A stretch of DNA of 64,000 nucleotides from an uncultured Alphaproteobacteria bacterium (GTDB lineage: Bacteria > Pseudomonadota > Alphaproteobacteria > RF32 > CAG-239): contig CALXZK010000007.1 of assembly GCA_944393225.1 (NCBI GenBank), forward strand, positions 1 through 64,000, written 5' to 3'. A model generated the notes under the pieces. That model was not told the origin of the DNA. It worked only from the letters and a program-made list of their open reading frames with translations, and did no database searches. Position 1 is the stretch's first letter; each line of letters opens with the position of its first letter. Shown here one piece after another: positions 32,871-42,391 of this stretch. A program made the position numbers and the translations under genes.

Positions 32871-35800
32871 ATGATTAAGTCAGGTTTATTTTTATTTGGT
32901 TTGAGTACTGTGCTTTATTCGAGTACAGCTCTTGCAAGCGTTGATATTTCTGAAAAAGAACAGGTTCCTGTTTCATCTTGGGAACAGTTTAAAGAAGCTG
33001 TTGAAAAATCAGAAAATGTTGGCAAAGTTATCGTTCTTACAGATGATATTGTTCTTGATGATAGTTTTTCTGCAGCATCAATTGTTAGCGGAATTATTAT
33101 TGATGGACAAGGTCATACCATTAAAGGCGAAGATTCTAACAAACAATTTCTTTCAAATAAAAATAAAGATGTCGTTATCCAAAATGTTAAATTGGATGGC
33201 TTCTCTTCATCTTCAAATGGCGGCGCTATTTATAATAGTGGTGCGTTCTCAGATATAAGTGCAGATTTTTCTAATAATAATGTTACAACAACCACAGATG
33301 CTAGAGGTGGCGCCATTTATAATAGTGGTGAAATTGGTAAAATAGATGGTACTTTTACCAATAATGACGTTGTTTCTTCAAGCTATAGTTCTTATACTGC
33401 TTCCGGTCTTGCCGGTGGTGCTATTTATAACAGAGGTCATATTGGCGAAATTGATGGCGATTTTGTTAACAACTCTGTAGATTCCAAAAAAATAGCACAA
33501 GGAGGTGCTATTACCAATGGAGCAATTTACGATAGTTATAGTTCTATAACAGGTGTTGGCACAATTGATAAATTGAGCGGTGATTTTACCGGAAACAGTG
33601 CAAAATCTGAAACCTCTTATGCTCAAGGTGGTGCAATTTATAATGCCGGTTCATTAACCTTGGTTAACAGTAGTTTTTCAGATAACTATGTTGAAACAGC
33701 TGCAGAAAAAGATAGTGTGGCTGGTATTTCCACTCAAGGTGGTGCAATTTATAATACAGGCGATTTAACCATCAAAGCTGATGGCGGTGAATCTATTTTT
33801 AAGGGTAATAAAGTTAAATGGGCTGACGGTGAAGAAGAATCTTCAGCAATTTTTATGGCCGGTTTGGAGGGTACACCAACCTTAAACTTGGATTCTCGCA
33901 ATAATGGTTTGATTCAATTTGATGATAAAATTTCCGGCATGGCAATGATTGATGCTATGCTGGCGGAGGCTAAAGCCGAAGGCGCAATCGTTACGGATGA
34001 TGGCGAAGGCGGATATATCATCAAAATGCCCGAGGGAGCTTCGGCAAGTTTAGCTTTGGGATTGCAAGCAGAAAGAAAAGAAATACACCTTAAAAAAACG
34101 GAAGGTGGCTTTATCTATAAGGTGGCAGAAGAAGAAGGCGGAACAAAAGAGCAAATAGAAGAATTTGTTCAACAAGCCACCGAAGAGGGGTATGATGTTC
34201 AACAAGATGGAGAAAATTATACAATAAAAGCTACTGTTGAAGGTATGACAATGGTTATGGAAATCATCAAACAAGAAGATGGAACATATACCATGACAGA
34301 AAATATCTTCTTGTCAGAAAATAGCGGTGATATGGTTATTACCGGTGATAGCAGCAGTAAAGTTGTCTTTAACAATGCAATTGAAAAATTAGGAACGATT
34401 GATATTTCCGGTACGAATGTTGATGTGAATGAAGGAGCGGGAACGATTTATCGTACAGTGACACACGATGGTGGTGTGTTGAACATCAATGCCGGTGCTA
34501 AAGCTGAAGACAGTATTGTTAACAAAGGTGGTACAATGAATGTGGCTGATAAAGCTGAAGTTCGTCGTACAGAAGTTAACGATGGCGGTGTTTTGAATGT
34601 TGCAGCCGGTGGTTATGCCGAAGATACAATCGTAAATTCCGGTGGTAAACTCTCTGCCGAGGCTGAAGCTCGCTTGAATAATATGCTTGCCAATGGTGGC
34701 GCCATTTTGGATATTGATAGTGGTGTTGTTTTGACTGGTAATATTGTTATTGATGCCGGTGCTACGATGGGTGGTAGCTATGATTATAGCCAAATCTTTA
34801 AAGATGAAGTAACAGACAAAGGTTCTTTGACTTTGGTTGGTGGTTTGAACGATGTTTTGAACAAAAGTTCTTTGGTTAATACCACAGGACAGAAAAACTT
34901 ACACTTAACAGCCGGTAGTTATGCTATTGGTGATGGTGTTCAAGCGGTCAAAGGATGGGATATGTTAACCTTTAAAGATAACGCTACCGTTAAATTGGAA
35001 GGTGATATTTATCTGAGTGGTCCTAACAAAAAGGTTATTATTGAAAATGGTTCAGTCCTTGATTTGGCAGGACATTCTCCATCTGATTACACGATTAACG
35101 GTTCAGTTAGTAACGATGGTTCAATGACCTTTACTCACTCGGGCGATGATGCAGATGATGTTACTACGATTTATGGTAACTATACTGCTTATAATAAAGC
35201 TCAGATGACAATTGATGTTAACCCGACTGCTAACACTTCCGACTTGTTACGTGTTGATGGTGACGTTGCCGGAACAACAGATGTGGTTTTGAATATTGTT
35301 GGTGCCGATGTTCGTCCGACCGAGCGCATCAAATTTGTTGAAGCACTAAATGATGACCTTTCTACCGGTGCATATTTCAACATCTTCCGTGTTGATGGTA
35401 GTGCTTTCAAATGGAATAGCTTATATGAAGATGGTGCTTGGTATACTGCAACCGATGACATTATCTCTGATGGAAGTGAAAATGGTTATGGTGATGGTGA
35501 TAAAGGTAATATCGAAGATGATGAAAACTTGGAAGATGATGCTGTCTTGCCGCCGAACTTCCCGGATACACCGAGCAGTGGTGGAGATGGTGGCGACAGT
35601 GGCAAAGCACCGAGCGTCGTCGGTGAAGCGATTGCTTATATGGGCTTGCCGAGTGCCGGTATTGAGCAAACGCGAGATATGACGAGAAACATTACCAACA
35701 AAGTGGCTTCGACCAAAGTTTACAGCCAACAATGTCATGGTTTCTATGACTGCGAATACGATGGCAAAGCTTTGCGCAATGCCTGGGCTGCGCCGGTTTA

Positions 35801-36560
35801 TAGTTATAGTGATGTGAAAGCACCTTATAGCTATGAAGCTGAGATTTCGGGCTTTGAAGGCGGATTTGATATTCAATCGGATGTTTACAATCGCTTAGGT
35901 GTCTTTGCATCATATCGTCAAGGTAGTTACGACTTTGATGGTGACGGCGATGATTACTACTCAAAAGTCGGTGCAGATATGGATATTGATAGCTATATCT
36001 TAGGTTTGTACCATCGTTATGATGAAGGTAAACTCTGGACGATGGGACAAATCTTCTTAGGATACCAAGATGTATCTTTATCATCTGATGACGGTGTAAG
36101 CTCAAGCACCGATGGTATTGAGTTTGGTGCGGCTGTTGAAGGAGGTTTAATCTTCAACCCGATGACAAACTTGACGATTGAACCGATTATCCGCTTGGCA
36201 TACACGCAAATCAACTATGATGATGCTACTGATAATTACGGTAAAACCGCAAAATACGGTGATGTTCGTAACATTGAAGTTGAAGCCGGTGTTAAGGTTG
36301 AGAAGACATATCTCCGCAAGAACGGCTACGCAAAACTTTATGTTAAACCGAGCATTATCCAAAATATTGGTAGCGGTGATGTTCAAGTTACCTCATTACG
36401 TAAGGTTGATGGCTTAGAGAACTCAACCCTCGGACGTATCGAGGTTGGTGGAAGTATGAGCTTTGATGAACAATGGAGCGGTTATGCTAACGCGGCTTAC
36501 ACGTTCGGCAGTGATTATACAAACTTGGGACTCAACGCCGGACTTAACTACGCATTCTAA
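32871..36560 (+). CDS. Autotransporter with beta-helix passenger
   Basis: A 1229-residue type V secreted protein. Start 32871 follows GAGGTG and gives a signal peptide ending in S-S-T-A-L-A; an in-frame ATG at 32799 would precede it with a non-signal extension. Order: about residues 23-115 N-terminal part; 117-300 repeats around GGAIYN (at least five), as in polymorphic outer-membrane proteins; 360-470 an acidic domain with two similar segments; 530-620 AIDA-like repeats (GGVLNINAGAKAEDSIV, GGVLNVAAGGYAEDTIV); a linker with an acidic and glycine-rich patch (about 865-920); and a C-terminal beta-barrel of roughly 280 residues ending in N-Y-A-F. It is probably an adhesin. Its last 101 residues nearly equal those of the partial gene at 1-306. 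Confidence 0.9.
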   Translation: MIKSGLFLFGLSTVLYSSTALASVDISEKEQVPVSSWEQFKEAVEKSENVGKVIVLTDDIVLDDSFSAASIVSGIIIDGQGHTIKGEDSNKQFLSNKNKDVVIQNVKLDGFSSSSNGGAIYNSGAFSDISADFSNNNVTTTTDARGGAIYNSGEIGKIDGTFTNNDVVSSSYSSYTASGLAGGAIYNRGHIGEIDGDFVNNSVDSKKIAQGGAITNGAIYDSYSSITGVGTIDKLSGDFTGNSAKSETSYAQGGAIYNAGSLTLVNSSFSDNYVETAAEKDSVAGISTQGGAIYNTGDLTIKADGGESIFKGNKVKWADGEEESSAIFMAGLEGTPTLNLDSRNNGLIQFDDKISGMAMIDAMLAEAKAEGAIVTDDGEGGYIIKMPEGASASLALGLQAERKEIHLKKTEGGFIYKVAEEEGGTKEQIEEFVQQATEEGYDVQQDGENYTIKATVEGMTMVMEIIKQEDGTYTMTENIFLSENSGDMVITGDSSSKVVFNNAIEKLGTIDISGTNVDVNEGAGTIYRTVTHDGGVLNINAGAKAEDSIVNKGGTMNVADKAEVRRTEVNDGGVLNVAAGGYAEDTIVNSGGKLSAEAEARLNNMLANGGAILDIDSGVVLTGNIVIDAGATMGGSYDYSQIFKDEVTDKGSLTLVGGLNDVLNKSSLVNTTGQKNLHLTAGSYAIGDGVQAVKGWDMLTFKDNATVKLEGDIYLSGPNKKVIIENGSVLDLAGHSPSDYTINGSVSNDGSMTFTHSGDDADDVTTIYGNYTAYNKAQMTIDVNPTANTSDLLRVDGDVAGTTDVVLNIVGADVRPTERIKFVEALNDDLSTGAYFNIFRVDGSAFKWNSLYEDGAWYTATDDIISDGSENGYGDGDKGNIEDDENLEDDAVLPPNFPDTPSSGGDGGDSGKAPSVVGEAIAYMGLPSAGIEQTRDMTRNITNKVASTKVYSQQCHGFYDCEYDGKALRNAWAAPVYSYSDVKAPYSYEAEISGFEGGFDIQSDVYNRLGVFASYRQGSYDFDGDGDDYYSKVGADMDIDSYILGLYHRYDEGKLWTMGQIFLGYQDVSLSSDDGVSSSTDGIEFGAAVEGGLIFNPMTNLTIEPIIRLAYTQINYDDATDNYGKTAKYGDVRNIEVEAGVKVEKTYLRKNGYAKLYVKPSIIQNIGSGDVQVTSLRKVDGLENSTLGRIEVGGSMSFDEQWSGYANAAYTFGSDYTNLGLNAGLNYAF

Positions 36561-36758
36561 AAAGGCGTTCTATGGAAACCTAATACAGAAACACGGAGGA
36601 TTTTTTGCGGTCATGTACGCTCTTTGTACACTTCCTTAAAAATCCTCCAGTTTCTTATTATCTTCCTCATATAACGCCTTTTTATGGTGCCTTGTGGCGC
36701 TTACTTTTCCGTCTTTTTGAGGTGCCTTGTGGAAATTACGTTTATATTGAATTAAAAA
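36561..36758 (+). repeat. Structured intergenic repeat, copy 2
   Basis: Best-formed copy. Leader GTTCTATGGAAACCTAATAC (36567-36586), outer arms GGAGGATTTTT (36595-36605) and AAAAATCCTCC (36638-36648), inner arms TGTAC (36614-36618) and GTACA (36626-36630), then CTTATTATCTTCCTCATATAAC (starting 36654). The 3' section 36691-36757, containing GTGCCTTGTGGAAATTACG, closely matches copy 1. It follows the complete autotransporter immediately. Confidence 0.75.
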
Positions 36759-36761
36759 ATT

Positions 36762-37316
36762 TTATTTTGCCAAACTTTCTCTTTGATCACGGCTCATGGC
36801 ACGGTAAACTTGAGCGGCATTTTTTCTGGCGTCTTTGACACCCAGTTTTTCGGCCTTGCGATAAAGCATGAAAGATTCAATTAAATTGGTTTTAACACCA
36901 TATCCTTTAGCAAGCATCCAAGCTTTGATTTCAACAGCTTTAGGGTCATCTTTAGCAACATATTCATCCAAGATTTTTAACTCTTTTGCCGTAAAATTAT
37001 TTGCTTGAATGGCCTTGATGGCATTTTGCCATCTTTCTGCTTCGGCTTTTATGGCATCTTGTTGAATTTTTCTTTCATCAAGAAGTTTTACTATCGGTTT
37101 TGCCTTTTTTGTTTCTTCTTGAGCTTTTTCTTTGGGAAGAGAATCTTCAAATAATAATTCGGGGCGATTGCGGTTTCTGACAAAAATCGGGAGATAACCG
37201 CTATTATCATCGCGGACAATGTCACGATAAATATCATCCAAACTGGCGGCTTGTCCAGTTTGGATTGATGAACAAAATATGATTAATCCCAAAATTATTT
37301 TTAGTTTTTTATTCAT
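36762..37316 (-). CDS. Secreted protein with a Sel1-like segment
   Basis: A 184-residue protein with a signal peptide (basic start, hydrophobic core, cleavage after G-Q-A-A). Residues 60-110 are lysine- and glutamate-rich and probably helical; residues about 115-165 resemble one or two Sel1/TPR helix pairs (AKGYG, then SFMLYRKAEKLG). Specific function unknown. It ends at the tail of structured repeat copy 2 and is divergent from cysK. Confidence 0.72.
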   Translation of the reverse strand: MNKKLKIILGLIIFCSSIQTGQAASLDDIYRDIVRDDNSGYLPIFVRNRNRPELLFEDSLPKEKAQEETKKAKPIVKLLDERKIQQDAIKAEAERWQNAIKAIQANNFTAKELKILDEYVAKDDPKAVEIKAWMLAKGYGVKTNLIESFMLYRKAEKLGVKDARKNAAQVYRAMSRDQRESLAK

Positions 37317-37426
37317 TTCTTTATTTTATGTTTTTAAAACTTGTGTTAATAGTAGTTCAATGTTACTCCTAATGAAAGTATAAATTGCCTTTTATGAACA
37401 TTTTAGAATGGTTTTGAGGTCATATC

Positions 37427-38353
37427 ATGAAAAAAATTTATAATTCAGTTACCGAACTGGTCGGAAAAACACCGATGTTGCAACTTTCGTGTTTGGCAAA
37501 ACATTTTCACGTTAAAGCGCATCTCTTGGCAAAGTGCGAATTTTTAAATCCGCTTTTTTCCATTAAAGACCGTGTGGCTTTGAATATGATTGAACAAGCT
37601 GAAAAAACACATAAAATTACCGATGAAACCGTTTTTGTTGAAGCTACCAGCGGTAATACCGGTATCGGATTGGCCGGAATTTGCGCCGCCAAAGGATATA
37701 AACTTGTTATTACCATGCCTGAAAATATGACTAAAGAACGCATCATGCTTATGCGTCACTTTGGGGCAGAAGTGATTTTGACACCTGCCGAAGATGGTAT
37801 GCAAGGTGCTATCGCCAAGGCAGATATGTTGGCAGAAAAAAATGAAAATGTTATTCTTCTGCGTCAATTTTCTAACCAAGCAAACCCAGATGCACACCGT
37901 TTTACTACAAGTATTGAGATTATTGAAGATACGGCCGGAGAAGTTGATGCTTTTGTTTGCTCGGTCGGAACTTCAGGAACTTTAACCGGTATTGCTTCCA
38001 CTTTGCGTACATATAATCCGGATTTGCATGTGGTTGCCGTAGAGCCTGCTTCAAGTGCGGTTTTGAACGGAGGACAAGCCGGAGCTCATAAAATTCCCGG
38101 AATTGGTGCTGGTTTTGTGCCGGAATTTTATGATAAATCTTTAGTGGATGAAGTGATGGATATAACCGACGAAGATGCTGAGTTCTTTTCCAAACAGCTC
38201 GGTATGCTTGAAGGTGTTTCTGCCGGTATTTCTGCCGGAGCTGCCGTTGCCGCTGCTGTTAAACTCGGTCAACGTCCGGAAATGAAAGGTAAAAATATTG
38301 TCATCATCTTGCCGGACAGCGTGGAACGTTATCTCTCTATGCTTCAAGACTAA
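37427..38353 (+). CDS. cysK: Cysteine synthase (O-acetylserine sulfhydrylase)
   Basis: A 308-residue PLP enzyme that forms cysteine from O-acetylserine and sulfide. The PLP lysine is K47 in FSIKDR; SGNTGIGLA binds the substrate; GTSGTLTG binds the phosphate. The length is typical of CysK. GAGG precedes the ATG. No other sulfur-assimilation gene is nearby. Confidence 0.93.
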   Translation: MKKIYNSVTELVGKTPMLQLSCLAKHFHVKAHLLAKCEFLNPLFSIKDRVALNMIEQAEKTHKITDETVFVEATSGNTGIGLAGICAAKGYKLVITMPENMTKERIMLMRHFGAEVILTPAEDGMQGAIAKADMLAEKNENVILLRQFSNQANPDAHRFTTSIEIIEDTAGEVDAFVCSVGTSGTLTGIASTLRTYNPDLHVVAVEPASSAVLNGGQAGAHKIPGIGAGFVPEFYDKSLVDEVMDITDEDAEFFSKQLGMLEGVSAGISAGAAVAAAVKLGQRPEMKGKNIVIILPDSVERYLSMLQD

Positions 38354-38423
38354 TTTTTAGTTTGATATTTTATATATGATGATATATTTTGTCGTTAATA
38401 TTAACTGTTAAAAGATTGTTCCG

Positions 38424-39533
38424 ATGAACCCAAAGTCCATTTTAGGTCGCTATTTGGCCAAACAAATTGTAATTAACTTCCTTTCCGTCCTCCTGATGGT
38501 GGTTGGGGTGGTTTTGATGTTTGAGATGGTTGAACTCTTGCGCAAAGCCTCCGGTCGTGAAGATGTTACTTTTTGGTTTTTGTTGGAAATTGCCCTGACC
38601 AAGATGCCCAAAACCATTGATATGGTCTTTCCGTTTGTTATGATGATTGCCGCCATGGTCACTTTTTGGCGTGTGAGCAAAAGTAATGAATTTGTGATTA
38701 TTCGTGCTGCCGGCGTTTCCATTTGGGGCTTTTTAACACCGGTTTTGTTTGCTGTTTTTGTTTTGGGCGTGTTAAACATTACTTTGGTTAACCCAATTGC
38801 CGCTCGTCTGTATGAAATTTATGAAACGCTGGATTACCGTTTTGATACCAGAAACCCCAATGCGGTTTTGTTTTCCGACAAAGGTTTGTGGACAAGAGAA
38901 GCCGTTGATGAAGACACTTTCCAAGTGATGCAGGCAAAATCTGCTCGTCAGGAAGGAAAAGATTCATTATTGCTTCGCAATGTTAGCATTTTGGAAATGG
39001 ACAGACAATCCCAGCCACAAAGAACCATTGAAGCTTTTGCAGCCATTCTTCATGAAGGTTATTTTGATTTGAAGGATGTGCGCGTTTATGAAGCCGGAAA
39101 ACCAACCCAAACGCTTAACAGTATGAAATATAAATCAGCTTTAACAATTGACAGAATCAAAGAAAACTTTGTTGAACCTGATGCCATTTCTTTTTGGGAT
39201 TTGCCTGATACTATTCGTTTTTATGAAAATGCCGGTTTCTCTGCGCAAAAACACTTGATGCGTTATTATTCTTTGTTGGTTTCGCCTTTCTTGCTTTGCT
39301 CCATGGTTTTGGTGGCAGCTTTGTTTGCTTTGCGAGCCAATAACCGTCGCGGCGGAGTAATGTTTTTGATTGTGGGGGGTATTACCACAGGTTTTATTGT
39401 TTATTTTATGTCGCAACTGATTTACGCTTTTGGTTTGAACGGAACAATTCCGGCGTTTTTGGCTGTATGCACGCCCACTTTGGTGGCAACGCTTATCAGC
39501 GTTTCGGTTCTGCTGCATTTGGAAGATGGTTAA
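38424..39533 (+). CDS. lptG: LPS export permease LptG
   Basis: A 369-residue LptF/LptG-family protein with three membrane segments at each end (about 13-33, 63-83, 98-118; then about 280-300, 307-327, 337-360) and a periplasmic beta-jellyroll between. In the LptB2FG transporter it helps extract LPS from the inner membrane. Its partner LptF is at 51841-52974 next to lptD; separation of the two genes is unlike the usual adjacent lptFG. Assignment as LptG rather than LptF rests on N-terminal resemblance and the presence of a better LptF elsewhere. Confidence 0.85.
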   Translation: MNPKSILGRYLAKQIVINFLSVLLMVVGVVLMFEMVELLRKASGREDVTFWFLLEIALTKMPKTIDMVFPFVMMIAAMVTFWRVSKSNEFVIIRAAGVSIWGFLTPVLFAVFVLGVLNITLVNPIAARLYEIYETLDYRFDTRNPNAVLFSDKGLWTREAVDEDTFQVMQAKSARQEGKDSLLLRNVSILEMDRQSQPQRTIEAFAAILHEGYFDLKDVRVYEAGKPTQTLNSMKYKSALTIDRIKENFVEPDAISFWDLPDTIRFYENAGFSAQKHLMRYYSLLVSPFLLCSMVLVAALFALRANNRRGGVMFLIVGGITTGFIVYFMSQLIYAFGLNGTIPAFLAVCTPTLVATLISVSVLLHLEDG

Positions 39534-39534
39534 T

Positions 39535-39562
39535 AAAAAAGGCTGAGAAATCAGCCTTTTTT
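39535..39562. terminator. Bidirectional terminator between lptG and nth
   Basis: AAAAAAGGCTGA (39535-39546) and TCAGCCTTTTTT (39551-39562) form a perfect 12-bp stem with a GAAA tetraloop. Confidence 0.92.
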
Positions 39563-39583
39563 ATTAGTTGCTTTACCACCTAT

Positions 39584-40219
39584 TTATATTCTTTTATCTT
39601 TGCTGTGACAATAGGATGCTATCGGACATTTTTCGCAATCGGGCTTTTGAGCCTTGCAAATATAGCGTCCGAACAAAACCAGCCAGTGATTGGCATTTTT
39701 AACATACTCGGTCGGCAAAACTTTCATTAAATCTTGCTCGATGGCTAAAGGGGTTTTACCTTCGCTGAAACCAAGTCTTTGTGAAATGCGCATAACATGT
39801 GTATCAACAGCCAAAGTCGGTTGATTGAACCAAACATTTAAGACGACATTGGCTGTTTTGCGTCCGACACCGGGGAGATTTTCCAAAGCTTCACGGTTTT
39901 CGGGAACTTCCCCATGATATTTGGCAACCAGCTCCTGACTTAGAGCCAAAATGTTTTTGGCTTTGTTGTTATATAGACCGATTGTTTTGATATATTCTTT
40001 GATTTTTTCCAATCCCAAATCAGCCATTTTTTGCGGTGTGTCTGCTACCTCAAACAGAGCTTTGGTGGCTTTGTTTACGCCTTTGTCGGTGCTTTGAGCC
40101 GAAAGAACAACGGCAACAAGCAAGGTGAAAGCATTTTTATAGTCTAACTCACAACGGGGATTGGGATCTTCTTTTTGGAAGATTTCCATAATCTCCAATA
40201 TTTCTTTTTTGTTTCTCAT
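39584..40219 (-). CDS. nth: Endonuclease III
   Basis: A 211-residue DNA glycosylase/AP lyase for oxidised pyrimidines. The helix-hairpin-helix is LPGVGRKTANVVL with the catalytic lysine, and the catalytic aspartate is in AVDTHVMR. The 4Fe-4S cluster is bound by C-x6-C-x2-C-x5-C near the C-terminus. It overlaps tsaD by 4 bases, so the two are coupled. Confidence 0.96.
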   Translation of the reverse strand: MRNKKEILEIMEIFQKEDPNPRCELDYKNAFTLLVAVVLSAQSTDKGVNKATKALFEVADTPQKMADLGLEKIKEYIKTIGLYNNKAKNILALSQELVAKYHGEVPENREALENLPGVGRKTANVVLNVWFNQPTLAVDTHVMRISQRLGFSEGKTPLAIEQDLMKVLPTEYVKNANHWLVLFGRYICKAQKPDCEKCPIASYCHSKDKRI

Positions 40220-41295
40220 GCTTTAACTCCGCCTGCACCGGCTGCTTTGGGTGCATTTTCATCTAAAGGCCAACGCGGACGGGGTTTGAAGTCGAGCTCA
40301 TTGGTGTAGCCTTTTTGAAAACGCTCTAAACCAGCCCAAGCAATCATGACACCGTTATCGGTGCAAAAACGGATAGGAGGAGCTGAGAAAATTAAACCTT
40401 CTTTTTCTGCTAATGCTGCCATTTTTTTACGTAAGTAAGTATTGGCGGCAACACCTCCGGAAACAACGATATCTCTGCCTTCAGGGCATTCTTTTTTGAA
40501 AATTTTGATGGCTTTTTCAAGTTTGTGAATTAAACAATCGGCAACAGCTAATTGGAAGCTGGCGCAAATATCTGCCGTGTCTTTTTTGTTCAAGCTGACA
40601 TGCTCGATATTGCCGTCAACAGCGTAAGATTCAATGATTTTTCTAACCGCGGTTTTTAAGCCTGAGAAAGATAAGTTGCAATCGCCGGAGTTGGCTAACG
40701 GACGCGGCAAAACAAAGCGGGTTTCGTCACCGGTTTCTGCCATTTTTTCAATAATCGGACCGCCGGGGTAGCCTAAATTGAGCATTTTGGAAACCTTATC
40801 AAAAGCTTCTCCCGCAGCATCATCAATTGTGGTGCCAAGTCTTTCAAAATCACCAACACCGCGAACGATTAAAATTTGACAATGTCCGCCGGAAACAAGC
40901 AATAACAGGTACGGATATTTTACATCTCCGGTCAAGCGTGGAGCCAAAGCGTGTCCTTCCAAGTGGTTGACGGCAATAAAAGGCTTGTTCAAAGCTAAAG
41001 CCAAGGCTTTGGTTGCCATAACACCAATGACAACACCGCCGATTAAGCCCGGACCGGAAGATGCAGCAAAGGCATCAATGTCTTCGGGTTTTAAATTGGC
41101 TTTCTTTAAGGTGTGTTCAACAATCTCGTCAATGTGTTCCAAATGGGCGCGAGCGGCAATTTCAGGTACAACACCGCCAAAAACTTTGTGGTCTTCTATC
41201 TGTGTCCACAAGCATTCACCCAAAATTTCTTTCTTTTCGTTGACTATTGCGGCTGCGGTTTCGTCACAGCTGCTCTCAATTCCTAATACCAACAT
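40216..41295 (-). CDS. tsaD: tRNA N6-threonylcarbamoyltransferase TsaD
   Basis: A 359-residue ASKHA-fold enzyme that transfers threonylcarbamoyl to A37 of tRNA. It starts with LGIESSCDETAAA; the metal site is HLEGHALAP (two histidines); SGGH and GGVAANTYLR follow. The length is slightly above the E. coli protein (337), with a short polar tail. Works with TsaE encoded at 4842-5312. Divergent from the mic60-hemY operon. Confidence 0.97.
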   Translation of the reverse strand: MLVLGIESSCDETAAAIVNEKKEILGECLWTQIEDHKVFGGVVPEIAARAHLEHIDEIVEHTLKKANLKPEDIDAFAASSGPGLIGGVVIGVMATKALALALNKPFIAVNHLEGHALAPRLTGDVKYPYLLLLVSGGHCQILIVRGVGDFERLGTTIDDAAGEAFDKVSKMLNLGYPGGPIIEKMAETGDETRFVLPRPLANSGDCNLSFSGLKTAVRKIIESYAVDGNIEHVSLNKKDTADICASFQLAVADCLIHKLEKAIKIFKKECPEGRDIVVSGGVAANTYLRKKMAALAEKEGLIFSAPPIRFCTDNGVMIAWAGLERFQKGYTNELDFKPRPRWPLDENAPKAAGAGGVKA

Positions 41296-41380
41296 TGTTT
41301 TTTTTCCGTTATTTTATTGAAAGTTTTTTTTATTTATATACACTAAGAAAATAAAAATAGCAAATAAGGAATTTGGGAAA

Positions 41381-42391
41381 ATGGCTGATACGAAAGAGAA
41401 AAAAGAACAAACCGAAAATTTGCCCGTTAAAACGCATGCTTTCGGTAAATTTACTTTCAGAGTTTTGTTGATTGCGCTTGTTTTAGGCGGCGGATATGCC
41501 TTTTGGAAAAATCCGAATTTGGCTGATGATTTGTCTGCTAAAACAAAAGAGCTTTTTGCAAACACAAATAGCGAATCCGCAACTCCTGAAGTTGACCAAG
41601 TGGCTTTGCTTAGACAAGAGGTGAAAGATTTAAGAACCCAAATTGCTTTGTTGCAAAGTTTGCAAGCGCAAAAACAAGATACCGCTACTTTGGAAAAACG
41701 CTTTGATACGCTCGAAAAATTTAACCAAAACGTGATTAATTCCAAAGCTGATGTAGCGATAGTTTTGGGAATGTTGACACGTCTTGATGCCGCAGAACAA
41801 CAGTTGGATGTGTTGAGCCGAATCACAGACCAAAGTGCCGTTGTTTTAACCGCCTCCATGATGGTGAAAGATGCTGCCGAAAAGGGCGGTAGTTTTATTT
41901 ATGAAGCCGAGGTGTTGAACCAGCTTGCCGCTGATAACGTCAAAATCAAACCCGCTTTGGAAGTGGTACAAAAAGCAGCCGTTGACGGTATTTTCAATAA
42001 TGCTTATTTGATGAAGTCTTTTGATGAAGTTTATTCCTCTTTGCTTGAACAGACCAAACAAGAATCCGAAAAAACATGGAAAGATCGTTTGAACAGCAAA
42101 ATCAGCGAATATATTAAAGTGCAGAAAAACGGTGAGAAATCTCCGGTAAATCAAAATATTCAAGAATTGGAAAATGTAAAAATTTTGGTAAATTCAGGAA
42201 ATATTAAAAAAGCTGTTGTATTGTTACAACATCTTTCCAATGCGAATCTGCAAAATGAGCCTTCGCTCATGGCTTGGATGGAAAAAGCTCAAACAAAAAT
42301 TGCTTTTGATGAAGCCATTTCTCAAATTGCAACTTATTATTTGGCGGCTTTGAAGGTAAACTTTATTAAGAAAGAGACGCAGCATGACTAG
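41381..42391 (+). CDS. Mitofilin/Mic60-like membrane protein
   Basis: A 336-residue protein with a short cytoplasmic start, one membrane anchor (about 25-45), a coiled-coil region (about 70-120) and a C-terminal helical domain resembling the mitofilin signature. This is the alphaproteobacterial relative of Mic60 (COG4223), normally encoded beside hemY and heme-synthesis genes, as here. It shapes or scaffolds inner-membrane invaginations. AAGGAA precedes the ATG, and its end overlaps hemY by 8 bases. hemC and hemD, frequent upstream partners, are absent. Confidence 0.8.
   Translation: MADTKEKKEQTENLPVKTHAFGKFTFRVLLIALVLGGGYAFWKNPNLADDLSAKTKELFANTNSESATPEVDQVALLRQEVKDLRTQIALLQSLQAQKQDTATLEKRFDTLEKFNQNVINSKADVAIVLGMLTRLDAAEQQLDVLSRITDQSAVVLTASMMVKDAAEKGGSFIYEAEVLNQLAADNVKIKPALEVVQKAAVDGIFNNAYLMKSFDEVYSSLLEQTKQESEKTWKDRLNSKISEYIKVQKNGEKSPVNQNIQELENVKILVNSGNIKKAVVLLQHLSNANLQNEPSLMAWMEKAQTKIAFDEAISQIATYYLAALKVNFIKKETQHD

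Noticed and set aside
33220-34720. Regular repeats that could suggest a CRISPR array
   Set aside because: They are in-frame protein repeats (GGAIYN and AIDA-like) of the autotransporter passenger, with variable spacing.
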